Shown: one piece after another, positions 1 through 5,226 of the stretch
Layout: every line of letters begins with the position of its first letter
Position numbering within the stretch: position 1 is the first letter of the stretch
Notes under the pieces: model-generated
Told to the model about the DNA's origin: nothing
The model's database searches: none
Seen by the model: the letters and a program-made list of their open reading frames with translations, nothing else
Made by a program: the position numbers and the translations under genes
NCBI GenBank assembly: GCA_005882445.1
Contig: VBAN01000258.1
Coordinates: forward strand, 2,173-7,398
Source: Candidatus Segetimicrobium genomatis
Lineage (GTDB): Bacteria > Sysuimicrobiota > Sysuimicrobiia > Sysuimicrobiales > Segetimicrobiaceae
Reading direction: 5' to 3'
Length of the DNA: 5,226 nucleotides

Positions 1-195
1 CCCGGCCCGGCGCCGCGCCTGCCGCACGTCAGCATCCACGCGTGTACGACCTGCTCGCGCTATCTCTTGAACGTGGATCTCAGCCGGGAGGCGCGCGCGG
101 TGCCGGTGGTCGACGAGATGGCGGCGATCCCGCTCGACCTGTACGCCCGGGAACAGGGGGTCGCCAAGATCGCGCCCAATCTGATGGGCCTCTGA
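1..195 (+). CDS. fdhE: Formate dehydrogenase accessory protein FdhE, C-terminal end (5' truncated by window)
   Basis: The first frame is open from base 1 to the TGA at 193-195 and gives the last 64 residues of a protein. It contains an H-x-C-x-x-C knuckle (Cys codons at 43-45 and 52-54, followed by SRYL), then VDLSREARAVPVVDEMA, PLDLYAREQG and the terminal APNLMGL. This is the C-terminal pattern of FdhE: a second rubredoxin-like CxxC site, a 'VPVVDELA..PLDL.A.E.G' helix and a 'PNL.G' end. FdhE is a cytoplasmic maturation factor that binds the formate dehydrogenase catalytic subunit and is needed for active Mo/W-bisMGD enzyme, being linked to cofactor sulfuration and quality control. It is followed after 17 nt by the FdhB-type gene, so they are probably cotranscribed. 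The N-terminal part, with the other CxxC pairs, lies outside the window. The identification rests on the short tail plus the neighbouring genes. Confidence 0.88.
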   Translation, partial: PGPAPRLPHVSIHACTTCSRYLLNVDLSREARAVPVVDEMAAIPLDLYAREQGVAKIAPNLMGL

Positions 196-203
196 GGGAG
201 GAG
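196..203 (+). promoter_or_regulatory. Ribosome binding site of the FdhB gene
   Basis: GGGAGGAG begins directly after the fdhE stop codon and lies 9 nt before the ATG at 213. This near-perfect Shine-Dalgarno sequence sets the FdhB start at 213. The in-frame ATG further upstream would put 57 unrelated residues inside the fdhE coding region. Confidence 0.85.
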
Positions 204-212
204 CTGAGGACG

Positions 213-1046
213 ATGGCGGAGGCGGTCGGCTTCTTCACGGATACCAGCGTCTGCATTGGCTGCAAAGCCTGCGAGGTCGCCTGCAAGGAATGGAATCAGC
301 TCAAGGGCAACAAACCTGCGTTCCTTGCCGACAGCTTCGACAACACGGGCAAGCTCGACGAGGAGAACTGGCGCCACGTCGCGTTCATCGACAAGGTCCC
401 CGATGCGCCCACGACCACGGGGAACGGGGCGGCGTGGCTGATGTTCTCGGACGTCTGCAAGCACTGCAAGCACGCGAGCTGCATGGAGGTCTGCCCGACC
501 AACGCCATCATCCGGACCGAGTTCGACACCGTGTTCATCCAGCAGGATGTGTGCAACGGCTGCCGGGACTGCATCGCCGCCTGCCCGTTCGGGGTGATCG
601 GCTTCAGCGAGCAGACCGCGACCGTGCACAAGTGCACATTCTGCTACGACCGGCTGCAGAGCGGCCTGATGCCCGCCTGCGCCAAGGTCTGCCCGACCCA
701 GGCGATCCAGTTCGGGCCGCTCAGCGAGCTGCAGAAGAAGGCGGATGCGCGCCTCGCCACGCTCCAGGCGCAGGGGACCACCCAGGCGCGGCTGTACGGC
801 CGGGACGACAAGGTCTATGGAGGGCTGAACGCGTTCTTCCTGCTCATGGACAAGCCGGAGGCCTACGGGCTCCCCAATGAAGCGAACGCCGTGCTGCCCA
901 GGCGCAACAACCGGACGGGGTATCTGGGCGTCCTGATGACTGCGGCCCTTGGCGTGCTGGCCGGGCTCGTCGCGCTCCGAGACCGGGGCGGGACGAGGCG
1001 GGCCGAAGAAGCGCTCCGCCGGTGCGGCCCGACGGGGAGGATGTAG
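213..1046 (+). CDS. fdhB: Formate dehydrogenase iron-sulfur (beta) subunit, four [4Fe-4S] clusters, C-terminal membrane anchor
   Basis: This 277-residue protein is of the FdnH/FdhB type. It passes electrons from the molybdopterin catalytic subunit to a membrane quinone-reactive subunit. Four complete cysteine sets are visible: C14/C17/C20/C24 (CIGCKACEVAC), C82/C85/C90/C94, C114/C117/C120/C124, and C141/C144/C156/C160 (CTFC...CAKVC). Each can hold a cubane cluster. The segments ARLYGRDD and VYGGLNAFFLLMDKPEAYGLP-like (about 192-221) are typical of formate dehydrogenase beta subunits rather than of generic DMSO-reductase electron-transfer subunits. A single hydrophobic helix at about 237-255 is followed by an Arg-rich tail, as in FdnH, where it anchors the subunit. 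No signal peptide is seen; in this family the subunit is usually exported together with a Tat-bearing catalytic partner. The start at 213 is fixed by the GGGAGGAG site. The gene lies 17 nt after fdhE and 3 nt before nrfD, so it is in the same operon. I am confident of the family; the substrate is inferred from FdhE and the beta-subunit signature. Confidence 0.93.
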   Translation: MAEAVGFFTDTSVCIGCKACEVACKEWNQLKGNKPAFLADSFDNTGKLDEENWRHVAFIDKVPDAPTTTGNGAAWLMFSDVCKHCKHASCMEVCPTNAIIRTEFDTVFIQQDVCNGCRDCIAACPFGVIGFSEQTATVHKCTFCYDRLQSGLMPACAKVCPTQAIQFGPLSELQKKADARLATLQAQGTTQARLYGRDDKVYGGLNAFFLLMDKPEAYGLPNEANAVLPRRNNRTGYLGVLMTAALGVLAGLVALRDRGGTRRAEEALRRCGPTGRM

Positions 1047-1049
1047 CCC

Positions 1050-1991
1050 ATGGCTGAGCATTTCGTTGCCTCCCCGCATTGGGAGTGGTACATCCTCGGG
1101 TATTTCTTCCTGGGCGGCCTCTCGGGCGGCATGTACACGCTCGCGACGATGCTGCGGCTCTGGGGGAGCCCGCGCGATGAGGCAGCCGCCCGGACCGCGT
1201 TCCTCGCCGCGTTCCCGCTGCTGCTGCTGTGCCCCATCTTGCTCACGATCGACCTCGGCCGGCCGCTCCGCTTCTGGCACATGCTGATCGACACCACGCC
1301 CGGACACGGCGGCCTCGCGTTCAAATACTGGTCGCCGATGTCGGTCGGCAGTTGGGCGCTGCTGCTCTATGGCGCCTTCGCGTTGGTCTCGTTCATCGAG
1401 GTGCGAACCCTCGATGGGCGCATGCGCGCTCCGCTCGCCCGCGCCATTGCCCACGCCCTTGCGGGCGGCGCCGGCCGGGTCGTGATCGGGGTCGGGGCGC
1501 TCCTGGGCCTCTACGTGGCATCGTACACCGGGGTCCTGCTCAGCGTTTCCAACCAGCCGATCTGGAGCGACACGTGGGCGCTGGGCGGGCTCTTCCTCGC
1601 GTCGGGACTGAGCGGGTCGGCCGCGCTGCTCGCCTGGCTGGCTCGGTACCGTCCGGAAGGGGAGGCGACGGAGTGGCGTCTCGCCCAGATGGAGCGCTAC
1701 TTTGCAATCTTAGAATTGCTGCTGATCGCCCTCGTCCTTGCCAACCTGGCCGGGGCCGGGACCCTGACCCGGGCGCTGGCCAAGCCCTGGGGCGTGCTCT
1801 GGGCGCTGGTCGTGGCGAGCCTGGTGCCTCCGTTGGTTGGGATGGGGGGGCCGGCCATTCAGGTGGCGTCCGGTACCGGATCGGCGGCGGTCGCCCGGGC
1901 GGCCGGGGCCTCCCGCACGCCGATGCTGGCCAGCGTGCTGCTCGGCGTGCTGTTGATGCGATTCGTCGTCATCTTTAGCGCGCAGTTCTGA
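1050..1991 (+). CDS. nrfD: NrfD/PsrC-family quinone-reactive integral membrane subunit
   Basis: This 313-residue, very hydrophobic protein has about eight predicted membrane helices: roughly 12-36, 48-68, 97-118, 142-166, 176-198, 217-237, 246-266 and 292-311. NrfD family hallmarks are visible: an N-terminal WEWYILGYFFLGGLSGGMY, the loop DLGRPLRFW (68-76), SPMSVGSW (95-102), YTGVLLSVSNQPIW (159-172) and a last helix ending in MRFVVIF. Family members take electrons from a ferredoxin-like partner and reduce or oxidise quinone without heme. Here the partner is the preceding FdhB, so the role is the membrane half of a quinone-linked formate dehydrogenase, in place of the cytochrome b FdnI. The start at 1050 has a GGGGAGG site at 1034-1040, inside the end of fdhB. 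The gene ends 13 nt from the converging cyclase gene. No frameshift or missing region was seen. The exact in vivo complex is inferred from context. Confidence 0.92.
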   Translation: MAEHFVASPHWEWYILGYFFLGGLSGGMYTLATMLRLWGSPRDEAAARTAFLAAFPLLLLCPILLTIDLGRPLRFWHMLIDTTPGHGGLAFKYWSPMSVGSWALLLYGAFALVSFIEVRTLDGRMRAPLARAIAHALAGGAGRVVIGVGALLGLYVASYTGVLLSVSNQPIWSDTWALGGLFLASGLSGSAALLAWLARYRPEGEATEWRLAQMERYFAILELLLIALVLANLAGAGTLTRALAKPWGVLWALVVASLVPPLVGMGGPAIQVASGTGSAAVARAAGASRTPMLASVLLGVLLMRFVVIFSAQF

Positions 1992-2004
1992 CCGCGAGCC
2001 GGCG

Positions 2005-3265
2005 CTAGCCCGTCACCGAGAAGAGGCGCCACTCGCCGGGGACCCCCTTCAGTTCCTGCGCGCCCCGCTCGGCGAAGGTGAGCCCCGAACCGGAGACGAG
2101 GTCGCGCACCGTGCTCGTCGCCAGCACCTCGCCCGCGCCGGCGAGATCTTTGACCCGCGCGCCGATGATCGCGGCGATTCCCCCGAGCTTGCCCCCGACG
2201 GATTCGCACTCGCCCGTGTGGACGCCCGCGCGGATCTCCAGACCGAGCCGCCGGATGTCGTCGCGGATCGCGAATGCGCAGCGAACCGCGCGCGCCGGCC
2301 CGTCGAAGGCGGCGTAGAAGCCGTCGCCCGCGGTATCCTGCTCGAGTCCGCGGTATCGGGTGATCTGGGCGCGCACGAGGGCGTGATGGCTCTCGAGGAG
2401 GTCCCGCCAGCGGCGGTCGCCGAGCGCCGCGGCCTTCTTCGTCCCCTCCACGATGTCGGTGAAGAGCACCGTGGCGAGGATCCGATCGTGCTCCGGCGGC
2501 GGACGCACGCCGGTCAGGAGACCCTGAATCTCGGCGAGGATCTCGTCCTGATGCGAAGCCCAGAAGAAGTGGTCGCCGGATGGGAACTCGACGTACCTGG
2601 CGCCGGCGATGCGAGACGCGATATAGCGCCCCTCTTCAGCCTGCACGTCGCGATCGCCCGCAGCCTGGAGCACGAGCGTCGGGACGCGCACGCTCGGCAA
2701 GACCTCCCGGACGTCCGTGTAGCTGTTCATGCGTAGGAAGTCCGCCGCCGCCTTCGGTGAGGCGCTTCGGCGGAAGTACGCGTCGAGCCATTCCTGGAAC
2801 CCGGTGTCGTCGGCCACACTCTTCCAGCGTCTGCGCCCACGGATAGTCCTCGGAACGCAGGCGCTTCGCGAAGGCCCCGTACGTGATGAGCGCGGCAGTG
2901 CGCTCAGGGTAGGTCGCGGCGAAGAGAATGCACATGCAGGCTCCTTCCGAATGGCCGAACAGCGCGGCGCGCGCCGAACCGGCGGCATCCATCACGGCGC
3001 GCACGTCGTCCATGCGCTGCTCGAGCGTGGGGAGCTCCGCGACACGGTCGGAGAGGCCCGTCCCACGCTTGTCGAACACGATCAGGCGGCTGAACGACGC
3101 GAGGCGGCGCAGGAAGCGCGCGAGCCTCGGGTTCTCCCACATCATCTCCACGTTCGAGAGCCAGCCCGGGACGTAGACGAGGTCCGGCGGCGCCTCCCCG
3201 ATGACCTGGTAGGCGATGTTGATCCCGCTGCTCTTCGCGTACCGCGTCTTCGGGAGGGTGCTCAT
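2005..3265 (-). pseudogene. Alpha/beta-hydrolase-class III adenylate/guanylate cyclase fusion, broken by a frameshift
   Basis: The protein is split over two minus-strand frames. The first part (3265 down to about 2821, about 149 residues) starts MSTLPKTRYAKS and has the alpha/beta-hydrolase core: VPGWLSN oxyanion region (32-38), VFDKRGTGLSD (63-73) and the nucleophile elbow GHSEG with Ser106. It ends in family-like sequence at YPWAQTLEE. The second part (2820 to the TAG at 2005-2007, 271 residues) resumes with SVADDTGFQEWL, gives the acid residue in GDRDV and the base in GDHFFW, then a class III cyclase domain (about 2481-2020) with LFTDIVEGT and AGDGFYAAFD, the two metal-binding Asp motifs, and a C-terminal LKGVPGEWRLF. 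From memory of the family, about 20-35 residues between YPW..T.EE and S.ADD are missing, and the join shifts the frame by one base. The start at 3265 is chosen from the GGTGGAG site and the family N-terminus. Such fusions are common in high-GC soil bacteria; their ligand is unknown. As written, the cyclase domain would not be translated from this start. Confidence 0.88.
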
Positions 3266-3361
3266 GAGGTCTCCACCTGATGGGAGGCGAGTTTCGATAG
3301 GATGCACGCGCATCTCCTGCGGCAGGGAGGGTCCGGCGCAGCCTAGAACGTCCGGGGAGAT
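3266..3361. promoter_or_regulatory. Divergent intergenic spacer, probable promoter region for the cyclase gene and the SDR gene
   Basis: These 96 nt separate two genes read outwards, so promoters for both should lie here or within the gene starts. A TAGGAT at 3297-3302 is a possible plus-strand -10 element, but no convincing -35 element is spaced with it. No operator palindrome was identified. The regulatory role is inferred from gene orientation only. Confidence 0.4.
3271..3277 (-). promoter_or_regulatory. Ribosome binding site of the hydrolase-cyclase gene
   Basis: On the minus strand GGTGGAG lies 5 nt before the ATG at 3265. It favours this start over an in-frame ATG at 3313, which directly abuts a CAGGAG with no spacer and would add 16 residues that do not resemble the family N-terminus. 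Confidence 0.6.
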
Positions 3362-4144
3362 ATGGATCTTCATCTTCGTGGGAAGGCCGCGCTGATCACC
3401 GGATCCAGTCGCGGCCTTGGCCGAGCGATCGCCATCGAGCTCGCACGCGAGGGATGTCACATCGGCCTGTGCGCGCGCGGCGCCGAGCCGCTGGAGGCCG
3501 CGGCGTCGGAGATTCGAGCGCTCGGCGCCCGCGTGGTGGCGGTGACGGCTGATGTCACGACCGCTGAGGGCATGCGGCAGGTCGTCGACAGTGCGCTGCG
3601 CATCTTCGGCGGCATTGACGTCCTCGTCAATAATGTCGGAGGGAGCGTCGGAACCTCGTTCCAGGAAAGCAGCGAATCCGATTGGCAGCGGTCGATCGAC
3701 CTCAATCTGATGCCGGCGGTGCGCGCGAGCCGTCTGGTCATTCCCCACATGCACGAGCGCGGCGGCGGCGTCATCATCAACATCACGTCGATCTACGGGC
3801 GTGAGTGGGGTGGGGCGTATCTCCGCCGGCCCACCTACATTGCCACCAAAGCCGCGGAAATCGCCATGTCCAAAGCGCTCGCCCTGGAACTGGCGCCGCA
3901 CGGGATCCGGGTCAACAGCGTCGCCCCGGGATCTATTCTCTTCCCCGGCGGCGGCTGGGAGCGCCGGCTGCGCGAGGATCCGGAAGGGATGGCCGCGTTC
4001 ATCAAAGCGGACATGCCGCTCGGCCGGCTCGGCCACGCCGAGGAAGTCGCTCGGGTCGTCGCGTTCCTCGCCTCGGACGCCGCGAGCCTGGTGCTCGGGG
4101 CCTGCGTGAACGTTGATGGCGGCCAGACCCGATCGCTGATCTGA
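3362..4144 (+). CDS. SDR family NAD(P)-dependent oxidoreductase
   Basis: This intact 260-residue protein is a classical short-chain dehydrogenase/reductase, the usual length for the family. The Rossmann dinucleotide motif TGSSRGLG is at 13-20, D64-V65 contacts the adenine ring, and NNVGG (90-94) replaces the common NNAG. The catalytic tetrad is N115, S143 (in NITSIYG), Y159 and K163 (YIATK). RVNSVAPGSI (183-192) and the C-terminal VNVDGG complete the fold. Arg17 in the glycine-rich loop and Arg39 at the end of the second strand suggest NADP(H) preference. The start has GGGGAGA at 3354-3360, close to the ATG, and no earlier start in frame. It resembles FabG-like 3-oxoacyl reductases, but the substrate cannot be read from sequence. 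The insert GREWGGAYLRRP before the catalytic Tyr and FPGGGWERRL after the PG motif recur in many uncharacterised SDRs of environmental bacteria. It stands alone on its strand and is probably monocistronic. Confidence 0.93.
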   Translation: MDLHLRGKAALITGSSRGLGRAIAIELAREGCHIGLCARGAEPLEAAASEIRALGARVVAVTADVTTAEGMRQVVDSALRIFGGIDVLVNNVGGSVGTSFQESSESDWQRSIDLNLMPAVRASRLVIPHMHERGGGVIINITSIYGREWGGAYLRRPTYIATKAAEIAMSKALALELAPHGIRVNSVAPGSILFPGGGWERRLREDPEGMAAFIKADMPLGRLGHAEEVARVVAFLASDAASLVLGACVNVDGGQTRSLI

Positions 4145-4344
4145 GCGCATCCGCCGGCATCGACGGCGGTCCCGGCAAGGAGTTTCCCCTGCGGGCCGAC
4201 AAGAATACGTCCCGGGGGTGCGCGCTCCCGGTGGCCGTCCCCCGGAGGCTCCAGGAGCATGCGTCCACTGCCGTCCACGAGGGGCAGGCCTGATCTTTCT
4301 GCCACAAGCGCGCGAATCCCGCAGCAGGCTCCGGGCCGGATGCG
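4145..4344. other. Intergenic spacer between SDR and peptide deformylase genes
   Basis: Two hundred nt hold no gene I can recognise on either strand. Translations in all frames look like random high-GC sequence. The only structure seen is a short hairpin just after the SDR stop (described separately). A promoter for the deformylase gene might lie here, but no -10/-35 pair stands out. Confidence 0.5.
4151..4169 (+). terminator. Possible weak hairpin after the SDR gene
   Basis: CCGCCG (4151-4156) and CGGCGG (4164-4169) form a perfect 6-bp all-GC stem with a 7-nt loop, 6 nt after the SDR stop codon. The stem is not followed by a T-rich tract, so it is not a canonical intrinsic terminator. It could still act as an RNA 3'-end-stabilising or Rho-assisted structure, or be chance in GC-rich DNA. 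Confidence 0.25.
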
Positions 4345-4941
4345 GTGACCAGCCGCCGGCCCGCTCGACGCATCAAGGGGCTTGGGGGGGCTCGGGGGCG
4401 CCCCAGGCGAATCGTCACCGTGCGGGATTCCGATGCCGCGGTGCTCAGGAGGCGTAGCCGGCCGATTCGCACAGTCGACCGCACCACCCGCCAACTCGTC
4501 GCCGACATGCTGGTGAGCATGCGCCGGGCGCAGGGGATCGGCCTGGCCGCCCCGCAGGTCGGCGTGCCGGTTCGGCTGTTCGTGGCCGACATCGGCCGGG
4601 GCCCCCTGGCCGTGGTCAACCCGCGGGTGCGCCGGCGGCGGGGGAGCCAGGTTGGCGTCGAAGGCTGCCTCAGCATTCCGGGGGTGTACGGCGATGTCAG
4701 GCGCGCCCGCGCGATCGAGGTGGAAGGTCGTGATCTTCGCGGCCGGCGGATCGTGGTGACCAGCGAAGACCTGCTGGCCCGGGTGGTGCAGCACGAGATC
4801 GATCACCTCAACGGTCGACCCCGGACGTCTGCTCCGCCGGCGGCGCCGTCGCGTGCGCCGGGTGGGGTAAGGCCTCGATGGCCATCCGGCACTTCACCCT
4901 GGATGAAGCGGAGGGCCTCCTCTCCCGCCTCACCGAACTGA
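4345..4941 (+). CDS. def: Peptide deformylase; catalytic core complete, frame disrupted just after the HEIDH motif
   Basis: Peptide deformylase removes the N-formyl group from nascent proteins at the ribosome. All three family motifs are present, numbering from the GTG at 4345: GIGLAAPQ at 64-71, EGCLS at 106-110 with metal ligand Cys108, and QHEIDH at 149-154 with ligands His150 and His154 and catalytic Glu151. After HLNG (G157 at 4813-4815) the reading frame gives RPRTSAPPAAPSR and similar low-complexity sequence to a TGA at 4939-4941, running 64 nt into the next gene. This tail does not look like a deformylase. In the +1 frame the sequence reads VDPGRLLRRRRRRV and stops at TAA 4868-4870, 7 nt before the next ATG, which is a much more natural gene end. 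The true gene is therefore probably 4345-4870 with a frame break near 4813 and a few residues (the usual VLFxDR strand) missing. The GTG start has no strong ribosome binding site. A GTG at 4420, with AGGCGA at 4405-4410, is an alternative, but it would remove the first strand (RIVTV). Confidence 0.85.
   Translation: MTSRRPARRIKGLGGARGRPRRIVTVRDSDAAVLRRRSRPIRTVDRTTRQLVADMLVSMRRAQGIGLAAPQVGVPVRLFVADIGRGPLAVVNPRVRRRRGSQVGVEGCLSIPGVYGDVRRARAIEVEGRDLRGRRIVVTSEDLLARVVQHEIDHLNGRPRTSAPPAAPSRAPGGVRPRWPSGTSPWMKRRASSPASPN
4377..4398 (+). repeat. G-rich tract with potential G-quadruplex, including a 7-G homopolymer
   Basis: Runs of 4, 7 and 5 guanines (4377-4380, 4384-4390, 4394-4398) are separated by the 3-nt spacers CTT and CTC. 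The 7-G run can supply two G-triplets, so four stacked tracts are possible. The tract lies in the first codons of the deformylase reading frame from the GTG at 4345, or just upstream of the alternative GTG at 4420. A quadruplex here could affect translation initiation. The homopolymer is also a place where length errors or slippage are likely. Confidence 0.35.
4810..4819 (+). other. Frame-break site in the deformylase gene
   Basis: The bases GGTCGAC (4813-4819) read G-R-P in the frame carrying HEIDHLN, and V-D-P in the +1 frame that continues to the stop at 4868-4870. Both readings fit a deformylase tail of the form HLNG-R...VDPGR. The join could therefore be a collapsed pair of short direct repeats, or a one-base error. 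Confidence 0.5.
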
Positions 4942-5226
4942 TGGACACGCTCCGGCGGGTGCGCGATGACGCCATCGTCAAGAAGGCCCAGATGGATCTC
5001 CTCTGGAAGCGCCTCGAGGGCGGCGACGCGGTGTTGAGCGAGCTGGGGGACGAGCAGCACCGGCTCGATGGGCTCACCACGCGGCTGGTCTCCATTGCCA
5101 GCGACATCGAAGCGACCGGGTGCATCTTGCGCGATCTCGATCTGGGGCTGATCGATTTTCCGTTTCGCGCCCGCGGCGGCTCCACGGTGTATCTCTGCTG
5201 GAAGCTCGGGGAGCCCGCGATTCGAT
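4878..5226 (+). CDS. DUF2203 domain protein, N-terminal 116 residues (3' truncated by window)
   Basis: The frame from ATG 4878 is open to the window end. It begins MAIRHFTLDEAEGLLSRL, followed by a charged helical, coiled-coil-like stretch (about 8-80), then DLDLGLIDFPF (86-96) and VYLCWKLGEP (104-113). This order of HFTL-EA start, long helix, D-L-G-L-I/V-DFP and YLCW-LGE is the DUF2203 pattern. The function of the family is unknown. Homologues I recall are about 120-150 residues and end soon after the LGE motif with a WH-E-containing tail, so only a short end should be missing. A GGTGGGG at 4861-4867 lies 10 nt before the ATG. The deformylase stop in the corrected frame is 7 nt upstream, so the two genes are probably translated from one message. 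No signal peptide or membrane helix is seen, so it is probably cytoplasmic. Confidence 0.85.
   Translation, partial: MAIRHFTLDEAEGLLSRLTELMDTLRRVRDDAIVKKAQMDLLWKRLEGGDAVLSELGDEQHRLDGLTTRLVSIASDIEATGCILRDLDLGLIDFPFRARGGSTVYLCWKLGEPAIR

Noticed and set aside
42..212. Upstream ATG at 42 as the start of fdhB
   Set aside because: The extra 57 residues lie within the fdhE tail in another frame and look unlike the family. The strong ribosome binding site at 196-203 supports 213.
60..1454. Long open frame of 464 codons on the minus strand opposite fdhB and nrfD
   Set aside because: It is the antisense shadow of two well-supported plus-strand genes in GC-rich DNA. Its product is rich in Arg, Pro, Gly and Glu with no recognisable domain.
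1992..2004. Bidirectional terminator in the gap between the convergent nrfD and cyclase genes
   Set aside because: Only 13 nt separate the stop codons. A GCCGGC palindrome is present, but there is no proper stem-loop with a T-tract on either strand.
2810..2830. Programmed ribosomal frameshift in the cyclase gene
   Set aside because: No slippery heptamer or downstream stem-loop is evident, and the family normally has additional sequence at this point, so a mutation or assembly fault is more likely.
3266..4150. Upstream extension of the minus-strand hydrolase frame opposite the SDR gene
   Set aside because: The SDR is intact with all its motifs on the plus strand. The extension has no family similarity, and a ribosome binding site supports the start at 3265.
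4145..4344. Small gene or RNA in the spacer before the deformylase gene
   Set aside because: No frame has a plausible start with ribosome binding site and protein-like composition, and no tRNA or riboswitch-like pattern was recognised.
3835..4806. Minus-strand open frame of 323 codons over the SDR 3' end, spacer and deformylase
   Set aside because: It overlaps two recognised plus-strand genes and has low-complexity Pro/Ala/Arg composition without a domain.

Overview
The window is a chromosomal stretch from a very GC-rich bacterium (about two-thirds G+C by eye, with strong G/C bias at third codon positions). The gene set is a quinone-linked formate dehydrogenase module, an alpha/beta-hydrolase fused to a class III cyclase, a general SDR, peptide deformylase and a DUF2203 protein. 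This fits an uncultured high-GC soil or subsurface lineage, for example Rokubacteria/Methylomirabilota or a related Terrabacteria-type phylum. That placement is inference from gene content only. No mobile element, CRISPR array, tRNA or rRNA was seen.

Layout. (1) Positions 1-1991, plus strand, are the end of a formate dehydrogenase operon: the C-terminus of the maturation factor FdhE, then the four-cluster ferredoxin-type electron-transfer subunit FdhB, then an NrfD/PsrC-type quinone-reactive membrane subunit. Spacing is 17 and 3 nt with clear ribosome binding sites. The molybdenum/tungsten catalytic subunit is not in the window and presumably lies upstream. Electrons from formate would pass through the FdhB iron-sulfur clusters to quinone at the NrfD protein. 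(2) Positions 2005-3265, minus strand, convergent with nrfD, hold a hydrolase-adenylate/guanylate cyclase fusion gene. It is split into two reading frames near 2820 and seems to lack an internal segment. (3) Positions 3362-4144, plus strand, diverging from the cyclase across a 96-nt spacer, encode an intact SDR oxidoreductase. (4) After a 200-nt spacer, peptide deformylase (from 4345) is followed by a DUF2203 gene (from 4878) that runs off the window. The deformylase keeps its three catalytic motifs but changes frame directly after the HEIDH metal-binding motif.

The most notable point is that two of the five genes complete in the window carry a frame break. At both junctions the same few bases give family-like residues in the upstream frame and in the downstream frame. 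That pattern would fit small deletions between short direct repeats, or a consensus or assembly fault. No convincing new system was found; the rest is conventional.
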